From positions 186,001-250,000 of the forward strand of contig NZ_CP015986.1 in assembly GCF_001658005.1 (NCBI RefSeq): 64,000 nucleotides of DNA. Direction: 5' to 3'. Of this stretch, positions 8,979 through 16,345 are shown piece after piece. Every line of letters begins with the position of its first letter. Within the stretch, counting starts at the first letter, position 1. Under the pieces are notes generated by a model, which saw nothing but the letters and a program-made list of their open reading frames with translations, had not been told where the DNA came from and did not search any database. Source of the stretch: Sphingobium sp. EP60837 (GTDB lineage: Bacteria > Pseudomonadota > Alphaproteobacteria > Sphingomonadales > Sphingomonadaceae). Made by a program: the position numbers and the translations under genes.

Positions 8979-10151
8979 TCAGCGTTCTATGCACATGGCC
9001 ACGCCCATGCCGCCCCCGACGCACAGGGTTGCGAGGCCCTTCTTCGCGTCCCGCTTCTGCATCTCATAGAGCAAGGTCGTCAGTACGCGCGAGCCCGATG
9101 CACCCACGGGATGACCGATCGCGATCGCGCCGCCATTCACATTGACCTTTTCCGGGTCCCAGCCCAGCTCCTGCCCGACGGCCAGCGCCTGAGCGGCGAA
9201 AGCTTCATTGGCTTCGATTAGGTCCAGGTCGGCGAGCGACCAGCCGGCCTTCGCCAGAGCGTTGCGGGACGCCGGTGCGGGGCCGATGCCCATGATTGCC
9301 GGATCGACACCGCAGGTCGCAAAGCTGGCGATGCGTCCCAGAACGGGCGCATTGCGTTGCGCAGCATCGGCTGCCGTCATGACCACAAGGGCGGCCGCGC
9401 CATCATTGATGCCGCTGGCGTTCCCCGCCGTCACTGTGCCATCCTTCTTGAACGCCGGGCGCAATCCTTGCATCGCCTCTAGCGTGGCGCCTGCGCGGAT
9501 ATATTCATCCGCATCGACGACCGTGTCGCCCTTGCGGCCCTTGATCGTCACAGGGACGATTTCATCCTTGAAGCGGCCCGATGCACGCGCAGCTTCCGCC
9601 TTGTTCTGGCTGGCGACGGCGAACTGGTCCTGCGCATCGCGGCTGATCTGGTACTTCTCCGCCAGATTTTCGGCGGTGACGCCCATATGATAATGGTTGA
9701 ACGCGTCCGTCAGCCCGTCATGCGTCATCGTGTCGATGAACGAGATCGGGCCCATTTTCGCGCCGCCACGCAGATATTGGGCATGCGGAGCGAGTGACAT
9801 GCTTTCCTGACCGCCTGCGACCATGATGCGCGCGTCTCCAGCCTTGATCGCCTGCGCGGCAAGGGCGACGGCGCGCAGGCCCGACCCGCACAGTTGGTTG
9901 AGGCCGATCGCCGTCCGCTCTACCGGGATGCCCGAGTTTACGGCTGCCTGGCGCGCAGGGTTTTGCCCTTGGGCCGCGGTCAGGATCTGGCCCAATATGA
10001 CTTCATCGACTTCCTCGGGCGCAATCCCTGCTTGAGCCAGCGCCGCGACGATCGCGGTGCGGCCGAGTTCATGTGCCGGGGTCGATCCGAACGCGCCCAT
10101 GAAGCTGCCGACAGCAGTGCGCTTGGCGGCGGTGATGACGATGTCTGACAC
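8979..10151 (-). CDS. phaA: acetyl-CoA C-acetyltransferase (thiolase)
   Basis: Condenses two acetyl-CoA into acetoacetyl-CoA, or the reverse. The acyl-accepting Cys is in [11 protein letters not shown], the His in [15 protein letters not shown], and the second catalytic Cys in LCVGGGMG near the C-terminus. At 390 residues it is full length. The start is a GTG (protein [12 protein letters not shown]) with GAGGATCAGGA just upstream. It lies 45 bases downstream of the PhaC-like gene on the same strand and near PhaR, so a role in polyhydroxybutyrate precursor supply is likely. No phaB reductase is visible. Confidence 0.93.
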   Translation of the reverse strand: MSDIVITAAKRTAVGSFMGAFGSTPAHELGRTAIVAALAQAGIAPEEVDEVILGQILTAAQGQNPARQAAVNSGIPVERTAIGLNQLCGSGLRAVALAAQAIKAGDARIMVAGGQESMSLAPHAQYLRGGAKMGPISFIDTMTHDGLTDAFNHYHMGVTAENLAEKYQISRDAQDQFAVASQNKAEAARASGRFKDEIVPVTIKGRKGDTVVDADEYIRAGATLEAMQGLRPAFKKDGTVTAGNASGINDGAAALVVMTAADAAQRNAPVLGRIASFATCGVDPAIMGIGPAPASRNALAKAGWSLADLDLIEANEAFAAQALAVGQELGWDPEKVNVNGGAIAIGHPVGASGSRVLTTLLYEMQKRDAKKGLATLCVGGGMGVAMCIER

Positions 10152-10196
10152 TATCCTGATCCTCGCTGAAGAAACCGGCCTGTTGCCGCAATATCA

Positions 10197-11285
10197 TCAT
10201 CCCCCATGGCTTGAAAGCCAAAGGGAGAGCGGGTCCCACAGCAGTTCCTGGGCGCGGCTGCCCACTATCATCCCGACATGGCCGAGTTGCAGGGTGACGC
10301 CATCCGCAAGTTCGGGCGCGGCGCTGGCGGGCACGATCCGGTCGGTAGCGGAGCGCACCGACAAGGCCGGGCAGCGCAGCCGCGCCGGATCGACCTTGGC
10401 GCCATCAACCTGCCATTCGGCAAGGCCCGTGACGTTGCCGCCATAGAAGGTTTCGAACAGCTCGCGACCGGCGGCGAAGGTGAGGGGAGGGCCGCCATTG
10501 GCCCAATCCTCCACGGCGAGGAAGGCGCGCTCAGCCTCTGAACCCGGTTCCATGTTCATGAAGGCGGCATATTTGCGGATCGTCCGCGCGGGGTCCATCG
10601 CCCAGAAGCCAGACTGCAAGACCTCCATGGGGACATAGCCGAGCCTTTCGCTCGTCGCCTTTGCGCCTTGCCAAAGTGAGCCGATGAGGTTGCGATCTTC
10701 CGTGGGAAAGCCGTCAAACTGCCATGGTGCGGCGATAGTCGCGATGGCGGTCACATCGGTGACGGACGCCGCGCCTAGGGCCAGGGTTCCGCCCAAACAG
10801 TAGCCCACAAGGATGGGCGGCCGAGGCAGGGCCTCCAGCATCGGCAAGAGCCGTTGGGTTACATGATGATCAAGACCCAGGCTCGCATCCTTGGCTGACG
10901 GCTGGCCCCAATCCACTAGATAGGCGTCATGCCCTGCTGCAGCCATGTGGCGCAGCATGGAACGTCCCTCGGACAGGTCGAGAACTTGGGGCGGGTTGAT
11001 GAGCGAGGGTATGAAAACAACCGGCGCCCGGCCATTTTCCCTGCCGTAGTGCAGCAATTTGGCGCTGCCAGAAGCCGCAAATGATGCAGGGCTGGGAGGA
11101 GGAGCGGGGCGCTCTGCGGTCTGATATTTACGTAAACCTTGGAAGGCGAGCCTTCGAAGATCAGGATCATTCTCCGTTTCGCGCCATAAAATGCTGAGAA
11201 AGAGGGGTAATGGCCGCGGTCCATGTTGCGGTGCGGCAACCCCCTGTGCTAATGCGGAATGTGCAGGTGTGGGAGAGGAATCCAT
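10197..11285 (-). CDS. PhaC-like alpha/beta-hydrolase (polyhydroxyalkanoate synthase family)
   Basis: Alpha/beta-hydrolase with the synthase-type lipase box GYCLGG (Cys nucleophile), an Asp in SATDRIVPA and a His in QLGHVGMIVG, the Cys-Asp-His triad of PHA synthases. The segment FIPSLINPPQVLDL and GRSMLRHMAAAGHDAYLVDW also match the family. At about 362 residues it is much shorter than class I/II PhaC (about 560-600) and nearer class III PhaC, but no PhaE partner is visible, so polymerase activity is not proven. The start is uncertain: ATG 11285 overlaps the phaR ATG on the other strand, ATG 11327 lies inside phaR, and neither has a clear ribosome site. It sits upstream of phaA in the same direction. 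Confidence 0.8.
   Translation of the reverse strand: MDSSPTPAHSALAQGVAAPQHGPRPLPLFLSILWRETENDPDLRRLAFQGLRKYQTAERPAPPPSPASFAASGSAKLLHYGRENGRAPVVFIPSLINPPQVLDLSEGRSMLRHMAAAGHDAYLVDWGQPSAKDASLGLDHHVTQRLLPMLEALPRPPILVGYCLGGTLALGAASVTDVTAIATIAAPWQFDGFPTEDRNLIGSLWQGAKATSERLGYVPMEVLQSGFWAMDPARTIRKYAAFMNMEPGSEAERAFLAVEDWANGGPPLTFAAGRELFETFYGGNVTGLAEWQVDGAKVDPARLRCPALSVRSATDRIVPASAAPELADGVTLQLGHVGMIVGSRAQELLWDPLSLWLSSHGG
11225..11255 (+). promoter_or_regulatory. candidate phaR promoter with TGC-rich operator
   Basis: An inverted repeat GTTGC-N6-GCAAC (11225-11240) contains the TGC-type words that PhaR proteins are known to bind. It overlaps a possible -35 (TTGCGG, 11226-11231), followed 18 bases later by TAATGC (11250-11255) preceded by TGTGC, an extended -10. 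Autorepression by PhaR is the inference. The site lies inside the antisense PhaC-like reading frame. Confidence 0.4.
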
Positions 11286-11886
11286 GGCCAAAACCAAGAC
11301 CGCCAATGAATCAGAGCCGGTCATCATAAAGAAATATGCGAACAGGCGTCTCTATAACACGGAAACGTCGAGTTACATCACGCTGGATCTGTTATCGCAA
11401 ATGACTCGTGAGGGGCGCGAGTTTGTGGTCGTGGACGCCAAGACCGGAGAGGATATTACGCATAATGTCCTCACGCAAATCATCATGGAGGAGGAGCAAC
11501 GGGGCAAGAATATGCTGCCGGTCAACTTCCTGCGCCAGCTGATCGCCATGTATGGCGATTCCATGCAGTCCATGGTGCCGCAATATCTGGAAGCGTCGAT
11601 GGAAGCGTTCCGCAAGAACCAGATGCAGTTTCAGGAGGCGATGAAGGGCGCGTTTGGCGGGGGGCCGCTGGCCGAAATCGCCAAGCGCAACATGCAGATG
11701 TTCGAAGCCGCTGCCACCGCGTTCGGCGGCGTTCCTGGCATGCCGGGAATGCCTGGGATGCCCGGCATGCCTGGCGTGTCGCCGGCGCCAGCTACCGCAG
11801 CATCCGGCGACGACAAGGATGACGAGATTGCGGACCTGAAGGCGCAGCTTGCTGCACTGAATGCGAAGATCGACAAGCTGAGCTGA
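11284..11886 (+). CDS. phaR: polyhydroxyalkanoate synthesis regulator PhaR
   Basis: DNA-binding repressor that senses PHB granules and controls phasin and PHA genes. The conserved N-terminal PHB/PHA accumulation DNA-binding domain is clear (IIKKYANRRLYNTETSSYIT), followed by the PHB-binding-like helix region (LPVNFLRQLIAMYGDSMQ). The C-terminus has a GMP tripeptide repeated four times (near residues 153-166), then an acidic linker and a short leucine-rich helix (IADLKAQLAALNAKIDKLS), likely a coiled coil for oligomerisation. ATG 11284 has GGGAGAGGA upstream and starts directly at the family N-terminus; 200 residues. It is head-to-head with the PhaC-like gene. Confidence 0.93.
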   Translation: MAKTKTANESEPVIIKKYANRRLYNTETSSYITLDLLSQMTREGREFVVVDAKTGEDITHNVLTQIIMEEEQRGKNMLPVNFLRQLIAMYGDSMQSMVPQYLEASMEAFRKNQMQFQEAMKGAFGGGPLAEIAKRNMQMFEAAATAFGGVPGMPGMPGMPGMPGVSPAPATAASGDDKDDEIADLKAQLAALNAKIDKLS

Positions 11887-11942
11887 GCCCGAGCGTTCGG
11901 GCTCGACGGGACGGCGCGCTTGGCCTATGGCGCGCCTTCTTT
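11885..11942 (+). terminator. terminator hairpins after phaR
   Basis: Two stems in series. GAGCCCGA/TCGGGCTC with a 4-base loop (11885-11904) overlaps the phaR stop. GGCGCGC/GCGCGCC with a 10-base loop (11913-11936) is followed by TTCTTT. The second has the tract expected of an intrinsic terminator and ends 25 bases before proS. Confidence 0.65.
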
Positions 11943-11967
11943 AAGACATAAGAACAAGGCCCGATCC

Positions 11968-13494
11968 GTGAAGCACGCCCTTTCCGTTACCCGCGAACAG
12001 GATTTCGCCGCCTGGTACCAGGCTGTCGTTTCCGAAGCCGATATGGCTGAGGAAAGCGGCGTGCGCGGCTGCATGGTTATCCGGCCCTGGGGCTATGGCA
12101 TCTGGGAACGGATGCAGAAGTTGCTGGACGATCGCATCAAGGCGACCGGCCACGAAAATTGCTATTTCCCGCTCTTCATTCCGCTTTCCTATTTTGAGAA
12201 GGAAGCTGAGCATGTGGACGGCTTCGCCAAGGAAATGGCGGTCGTCACGCACCATCGCCTGATCCAGAAGGACGGCAAGCTGGTGCCCGATCCGGAAGCG
12301 AAGCTGGAAGAACCGCTGGTCGTCCGTCCGACTTCCGAAACGGTGATCGGCGCAGCATTTTCCCGCTGGGTGCAGAGCTGGCGCGACCTGCCGGTGCTGA
12401 TCAATCAGTGGGCCAATGTCGTCCGCTGGGAAATGCGCACCCGTATGTTCCTGCGCACGGCCGAGTTCCTCTGGCAGGAAGGCCACACGGCTCACGCCAC
12501 CGTCGAAGAGGCGATGGAAGAGACGATGAAGATGCTGGAAGTCTATCGCAGCTTCGCGGAGGAGTGCGTCGCTCTCCCCGTCGTAGCTGGCGAAAAGCCG
12601 GAGAATGAGCGCTTTCCCGGCGCGGTCGCCACCTATTCGATCGAAGCGATGATGCAGGATGGCAAGGCGCTGCAGGCCGGGACGTCGCACTTCCTGGGCA
12701 CTACCTTTTCCAAGGCGCAGAACATCAAGTTCCAGAACGCCGAAGGTAGCCAGGAACTGGCACAGACCACCAGCTGGGGCGTCTCCACCCGGATGATCGG
12801 GGGCCTCATCATGGTGCATGGTGACGACGACGGTCTCCGTGTGCCGCCGCGGCTTGCCCCCTATCAGATCGTCGTCGTGCCGATGCTGCGCGACAATGAT
12901 GAGGATACGGCGATCCTGGATTATTGCGGCGATCTGGTCGCGGAGTTGAACAAGAAGGACGCGTTCCGCGAACCCGTTCGCGCGCTGCTCGACCGGCGCC
13001 CCGCGAAGGCCGCGAACAAGCGCTGGGGTTGGGTCAAGAAGGGCGCTCCGATCGTCATCGAAGTCGGTGGCCGCGATGTTGCGGGCGGCAATGTGTCCGT
13101 GCTACGCCGCGACCGCCTCTATCGCGAGGATGGCAAGCTCGATAGCCAGATCGTGGCGAAGGGTGATTTCCTGGGCGCGGCGACGACCATGCTGGAGGAG
13201 GTCCAGCAGGCCCTGTTCACCGACGCACAGGCGCGGCTGCAGGGCAATATCGACACATCAATCACCGCGCTTGATGCGCTGAAGGCTTATTTTGCTGCCA
13301 GCAAGAAACCTGGCTGGGCGCTGGTCCAGTGGGCCAAGCCAACCGGCGCGGCGCTGGACAAGGTGATCGAGTGGCTGAAGGGTGAGAAGCTGACGCTGCG
13401 CAATGTGCCGCTAAATGCGGATGCGGCGGATAGCAGTTGCATCTTTACCGGCGAGAAGGCGGTGGAACGGGTATTGGTGGGCCGGAGCTACTGA
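11968..13494 (+). CDS. proS: prolyl-tRNA synthetase (short, archaeal/eukaryote-like type)
   Basis: Class II aminoacyl-tRNA synthetase charging tRNA-Pro. Evidence: class II motif 2 (RWEMRTRMFLRTAEFLWQEG), TGHENCYFPLFIP, the ligand loop ending in QTTSWGVSTRMIGGLI (motif 3 region), and an anticodon-binding domain from about residue 285. There is no INS editing insertion, and the C-terminal extension ends in a Tyr, as in the archaeal/eukaryotic-type enzymes common in alphaproteobacteria. GTG 11968 is chosen because the conserved protein begins KHALSVTREQDF; a TTG at 11920 would lie in the terminator. The ribosome site is weak. 508 residues. Confidence 0.92.
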   Translation: MKHALSVTREQDFAAWYQAVVSEADMAEESGVRGCMVIRPWGYGIWERMQKLLDDRIKATGHENCYFPLFIPLSYFEKEAEHVDGFAKEMAVVTHHRLIQKDGKLVPDPEAKLEEPLVVRPTSETVIGAAFSRWVQSWRDLPVLINQWANVVRWEMRTRMFLRTAEFLWQEGHTAHATVEEAMEETMKMLEVYRSFAEECVALPVVAGEKPENERFPGAVATYSIEAMMQDGKALQAGTSHFLGTTFSKAQNIKFQNAEGSQELAQTTSWGVSTRMIGGLIMVHGDDDGLRVPPRLAPYQIVVVPMLRDNDEDTAILDYCGDLVAELNKKDAFREPVRALLDRRPAKAANKRWGWVKKGAPIVIEVGGRDVAGGNVSVLRRDRLYREDGKLDSQIVAKGDFLGAATTMLEEVQQALFTDAQARLQGNIDTSITALDALKAYFAASKKPGWALVQWAKPTGAALDKVIEWLKGEKLTLRNVPLNADAADSSCIFTGEKAVERVLVGRSY

Positions 13495-13502
13495 ACGATT
13501 TC

Positions 13503-13587
13503 CCCTCCCGTATGTGGGACGGGATTAAGGGTGGAGCCGCGCCACGCACGCGCCCACCTCCCAGCCCCTCCGCATGCGGCAGGGGGG
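13503..13587. repeat. GC-rich inverted-repeat gap between convergent proS and hslU
   Basis: The gap contains CCCCTCCCGTATGTGGGACGGG and, after 40 bases, CCCCTCCGCATGCGGCAGGGG, two related imperfect hairpins in the space between convergent genes. They probably serve as bidirectional terminators or a small palindromic repeat of the genome; no coding potential is seen. Confidence 0.4.
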
Positions 13588-14889
13588 CTAGAGTACATAT
13601 TTGCTAAGGTCGGTATTCCGCGCAACTTCGTTCAGTTGCTTGCCGACATAGGCTGCATCGATCACCAGCGTTTCACCCTGGCGGTCCTCTGCGTCGAAGC
13701 TCACATCTTCCAGCAGCTTTTCCATCACGGTCTGAAGGCGGCGTGCGCCTATATTCTCAACCTCGCTGTTGACCTCCGCTGCGATCTTCGCCACCGCGCG
13801 GATGCCGTCCGGCGTCAGATCGATGGTCACGCCCTCAGTCGCCAGCAATGCGCGATATTGCGCAACAAGGCTGGCTTTCGTGTCGGAGAGGATGGCGACG
13901 AAATCATCTTCGGTCAGCGCCTTGAGCTCCACGCGGATCGGCAAGCGGCCCTGAAGCTCAGGCAGCAGGTCGCTAGGCTTCGCCACATGGAACGCGCCCG
14001 ACGCGATGAACAGGATATGGTCGGTCTTGAGCGGGCCATATTTGGTCGAAACCGTTGTGCCCTCGATCAGCGGTAGCAAATCGCGCTGCACACCTTCGCG
14101 GCTGACAGAGCCGCCGCGTACATCGCTGACCGCGATCTTGTCGATCTCGTCCAGGAAGACGATGCCGTTCTGCTCGGCGCTGGCGATAGCGACGCGGGCG
14201 ACATCATCCTGGTCGAGCCGCTTGTCCTGCTCTTCCTCGACCAGCTTGTCCCAGGCTTCCGCAACCCGCAGCTTGCGACGCTTCTTCTGCGTCTGGCCGA
14301 AAGCCTTGGACATCATGTCGGACAGGTTGATCATGCCGATCTGGCCGCCCATGCCGGGAATTTCCATCGGCATGGAGGGGCTGTCGGCAACCTCTACCTC
14401 CACCTCGACGTCATTCATCTGGTCATTCTCGATCCGTTGACGGAAGGAGAGGCGTGTCGCCTCGCTCGCTTCCTTGCCTGTGAGCGCGTCAAGCAGGCGG
14501 CCCATGGCGGCCTCGGAGGCAGCCTCGCGCACGGCCTCGCGGCGGCGGTCCTTTTCCAGGCGAACGGCTTCTTCGACCAGGTCGCGGACGATCTGCTCGA
14601 CGTCGCGGCCGACATAGCCGACCTCGGTGAACTTGGTGGCTTCGACCTTTACGAAGGGTGCGTCGGCCAGCTTCGCGAGGCGGCGGCTGATCTCCGTCTT
14701 GCCGCAACCCGTGGGGCCGATCATCAGGATGTTCTTGGGCGTCACTTCGTCGCGCAAATCGGGTGAGAGGCGTTGACGCCGCCAGCGGTTGCGCAATGCC
14801 ACGGCGACGGCGCGCTTGGCATCGGCTTGCCCGATGATGTGCGCGTCCAGCGCGGAGACGATGGCTTTGGGGGTCAGGTTGTCGTTCAT
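13588..14889 (-). CDS. hslU: HslU, ATPase of the HslUV protease
   Basis: AAA+ unfoldase that feeds substrates to the HslV peptidase. Walker [16 protein letters not shown] and the pore motif GYVGRD (near residues 89-94) follow each other closely, then comes the intermediate I-domain (about residues 110-240) and Walker B FLDEIDKI. The C-terminus ends NTDLSKYVL, matching the conserved tail that inserts into HslV. 433 residues is normal. It lies 95 bases downstream of hslV with a palindromic repeat between them, and is expected to share the heat-shock promoter ahead of hslV. Confidence 0.97.
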   Translation of the reverse strand: MNDNLTPKAIVSALDAHIIGQADAKRAVAVALRNRWRRQRLSPDLRDEVTPKNILMIGPTGCGKTEISRRLAKLADAPFVKVEATKFTEVGYVGRDVEQIVRDLVEEAVRLEKDRRREAVREAASEAAMGRLLDALTGKEASEATRLSFRQRIENDQMNDVEVEVEVADSPSMPMEIPGMGGQIGMINLSDMMSKAFGQTQKKRRKLRVAEAWDKLVEEEQDKRLDQDDVARVAIASAEQNGIVFLDEIDKIAVSDVRGGSVSREGVQRDLLPLIEGTTVSTKYGPLKTDHILFIASGAFHVAKPSDLLPELQGRLPIRVELKALTEDDFVAILSDTKASLVAQYRALLATEGVTIDLTPDGIRAVAKIAAEVNSEVENIGARRLQTVMEKLLEDVSFDAEDRQGETLVIDAAYVGKQLNEVARNTDLSKYVL

Positions 14890-14901
14890 GTCTTTGGAAA
14901 T

Positions 14902-14981
14902 CCGTTCGCCCTCAGCTTGTCGAAGGGCATTTCTTTAAGTTGAAGAGAAGGGAAGAGCTTCGACCAGATCGACCCGAACGG
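14902..14981 (-). repeat. intergenic palindromic repeat (family 1, copy B)
   Basis: Begins CCGTTCGCCCTCAGCTTGTC and ends CGAACGG, with the GCTTGTCGAAGGGCAT word shared with the copy at 37597. It lies in the spacer between hslV and hslU, so it would be transcribed and could form a stem in the bicistronic mRNA. Confidence 0.75.
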
Positions 14982-14983
14982 AG

Positions 14984-15550
14984 TTAAGTTACCGAGGGCA
15001 ATTCCTCGATCACCAGTTGGTCGTTGGTATAGACGCAGATATCCGCCGCCACGGCCATCGCCTTGCGGGCGAGCGTTTCCGCATCCTCTTCATACTCCAC
15101 CAGCGCGCGGGCGGCGGCGAGGGCGAAGTTGCCGCCTGACCCGATCGCCGCGACGCCGCCCAGCGGCTCCAGTACATCGCCATTGCCAGTCAGGATCAGC
15201 GTTACTTCCTTGTCGGCGACGATCATCATCGCTTCCAGGTTGCGCAGATATTTGTCGGTGCGCCAGTCCTTGGCCAACTCCACGGCGGCGCGCATCAACT
15301 GGCCGTTATGCCGTTCCAGCTTTGCTTCCAGCCGTTCAAACAGGGTGAAGGCGTCAGCCGTCGCGCCTGCAAAGCCGCCAATGACCGACCCGTCATGCAG
15401 GCGGCGGACCTTGCGGGCGTTCGGTTTCATGACGGTCTGGCCCATGGAAACCTGGCCGTCACCGGCCACGATCACCTTCCCGTTCTTACGTACCGACATG
15501 ATGGTGGTGCCGTGCCAGACCGGCATGGCGCTGGAGCGTTGGTCGTTCAT
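14984..15550 (-). CDS. hslV: HslV, peptidase of the HslUV protease
   Basis: Proteasome-beta-like threonine peptidase. After WHG the mature chain begins with the catalytic Thr ([20 protein letters not shown]), and [11 protein letters not shown] and [15 protein letters not shown] are family blocks. Two starts are possible: ATG 15550 (MNDQRSS...) and ATG 15526 (MPVWHG...). The candidate heat-shock -10 ends at 15559, placing the transcript start close to 15552. The mRNA would therefore be leaderless for 15550 or have a roughly 25-base leader for 15526; neither ATG has a clear ribosome site. First gene of the hslVU pair. Confidence 0.95.
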   Translation of the reverse strand: MNDQRSSAMPVWHGTTIMSVRKNGKVIVAGDGQVSMGQTVMKPNARKVRRLHDGSVIGGFAGATADAFTLFERLEAKLERHNGQLMRAAVELAKDWRTDKYLRNLEAMMIVADKEVTLILTGNGDVLEPLGGVAAIGSGGNFALAAARALVEYEEDAETLARKAMAVAADICVYTNDQLVIEELPSVT

Positions 15551-15558
15551 GGCGCGGC

Positions 15559-15587
15559 ATATGGGAGCGAATGGGCTACCGCGCAAG
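15559..15587 (-). promoter_or_regulatory. candidate RpoH (heat-shock) promoter for hslVU
   Basis: On the minus strand CTTG (15587-15584), an 18-base spacer and CCCATAT (15565-15559) match the alphaproteobacterial sigma-32 pattern CTTG-N17/18-CYTATNT with one mismatch. The pattern is cited from memory. Position immediately upstream of a classical heat-shock operon supports it. Confidence 0.5.
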
Positions 15588-15666
15588 CATAGTAGCCCGG
15601 GGCGCTGGATCGTGGCATTTTCTAGACGGAATTATGACAATTCGTTCAGGAACCAATTCCGGTTAA

Positions 15667-15695
15667 TTGACTTTGTGCGGAGCAGCACGGATCAT
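15667..15695 (+). promoter_or_regulatory. sigma-70-type promoter for the small gene at 15723
   Basis: TTGACT (15667-15672), a 17-base spacer and GATCAT (15690-15695, 4 of 6 to TATAAT). The predicted start near 15702 leaves a 20-base leader that includes the GGGAGGA ribosome site. Confidence 0.5.
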
Positions 15696-15722
15696 GAAGA
15701 CTGGTGAACGGGAGGAAATCCA

Positions 15723-15911
15723 ATGTCTCTGAAGGCCAGAGCGCGGGAAAAAGTCGAGCGCGCGGGGATCTCCAACTACACCTTCGACCATGATGTTCTG
15801 GTGATGTGCGGCGTCCGCTACACCCTCGCCGCGTGCAACTGCGGCGAACCGGATTGCGATGGCGTCCGGCTGGAAAGAAACGCGGCCATGGGCAGCCGCG
15901 TTCTTCAGTAA
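15723..15911 (+). CDS. small Cys-rich conserved hypothetical protein
   Basis: Sixty-two residues with a strong ribosome site (GGGAGGAAATCCA before ATG). It has no signal peptide or membrane segment. Four cysteines are present: one in VMCGV and a cluster CNCGEPDCDG, which could bind a metal or be redox active. I do not recognise a named family; the clear start signals and its own promoter argue that it is a real gene. It lies between hslV (divergent) and the entericidin-type gene (convergent). Confidence 0.7.
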   Translation: MSLKARAREKVERAGISNYTFDHDVLVMCGVRYTLAACNCGEPDCDGVRLERNAAMGSRVLQ

Positions 15912-15932
15912 TTCAAGCGATGATCGCTCAGC

Positions 15933-16058
15933 TTACATAGCGCGGTCGCCTGCGCGACCGACGGATTCAATATCGCGGCCCACACCCTGAACGGTGTTGC
16001 AGGCTGCCAGGCCGGAGAGAAGAAACCCGGCAATCACGAAGGCAATGGTTTGACGCAT
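15933..16058 (-). CDS. entericidin A/B-family small lipoprotein
   Basis: A 41-residue reading frame. It starts MRQTIAFVIAGFLLSGLAAC, a lipoprotein signal whose lipobox LAAC gives Cys20 as the lipidated residue. The mature part NTVQGVGRDIESVGRAGD has the conserved N-T-x-x-G-x-G-x-D-I pattern of entericidins. A GGGAG ribosome site lies 8-12 bases upstream of ATG 16058. Members are small membrane lipoproteins, in enterobacteria linked to envelope stress and stationary phase. No partner copy is adjacent, so an antidote/toxin pair as in ecnAB is not shown. Confidence 0.85.
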   Translation of the reverse strand: MRQTIAFVIAGFLLSGLAACNTVQGVGRDIESVGRAGDRAM

Positions 16059-16146
16059 AGACAGTCACTCCCTTTCTGGTCTCGCAACTAAAGCGGCCCC
16101 ACAAAAAGGCAATAAGCCCAATTTACGATTTCGGTTTCACCCCTGC

Positions 16147-16175
16147 TTGACAGGAGCGGTGACGGGTGCCAATGG
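16147..16175 (+). promoter_or_regulatory. possible tRNA-Val promoter
   Basis: A perfect -35 TTGACA (16147-16152) lies 41 bases before the tRNA, but the -10 at 17 bases (CAATGG) is poor, so only the -35 is convincing. Confidence 0.35.
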
Positions 16176-16193
16176 CCGCATCCTCCTTTCAGG

Positions 16194-16268
16194 GGGCGCG
16201 TAGCTCAGCGGTAGAGCACACCCTTCACACGGGTGGGGTCACAGGTTCAATCCCTGTCGCGCCCACCA
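16194..16268 (+). tRNA. tRNA-Val (anticodon CAC)
   Basis: Acceptor stem GGGCGCG pairs with CGCGCCC, followed by discriminator A and encoded CCA. The anticodon stem CACCC/GGGTG encloses the loop TTCACAC, giving anticodon CAC (reads GUG). The T-loop GGTTCAATCC is canonical. Confidence 0.96.
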
Positions 16269-16309
16269 TGACCTCCCTTGGTCGTGGTAGGAAAGATTAT
16301 TTCCCTACA

Positions 16310-16339
16310 TTGATCTTTTCAGCTCCCAGGCGCTAACTT
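16310..16339 (+). promoter_or_regulatory. candidate promoter of the S9 peptidase gene, leaderless geometry
   Basis: TTGATC (16310-16315), an 18-base spacer and TAACTT (16334-16339) are followed after six bases by the ATG at 16346. Transcription would begin at or next to the start codon, and no ribosome site is present. Confidence 0.4.
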
Positions 16340-16345
16340 CGCCGA

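Noticed and set aside
11920..11967. Upstream TTG start for proS
   Set aside because: It would place the start inside the phaR terminator stem and add a non-conserved leader; GTG 11968 fits the family N-terminus.
15649..15674. EcfG general-stress promoter GGAACC-N16-CTTTG
   Set aside because: The -10 should read CGTT; here it is CTTT, and a better sigma-70 match overlaps it.
16194..16268. tRNA-Val as a genomic-island attachment site
   Set aside because: No integrase nearby and no repeat of the tRNA 3' end downstream that I can find.
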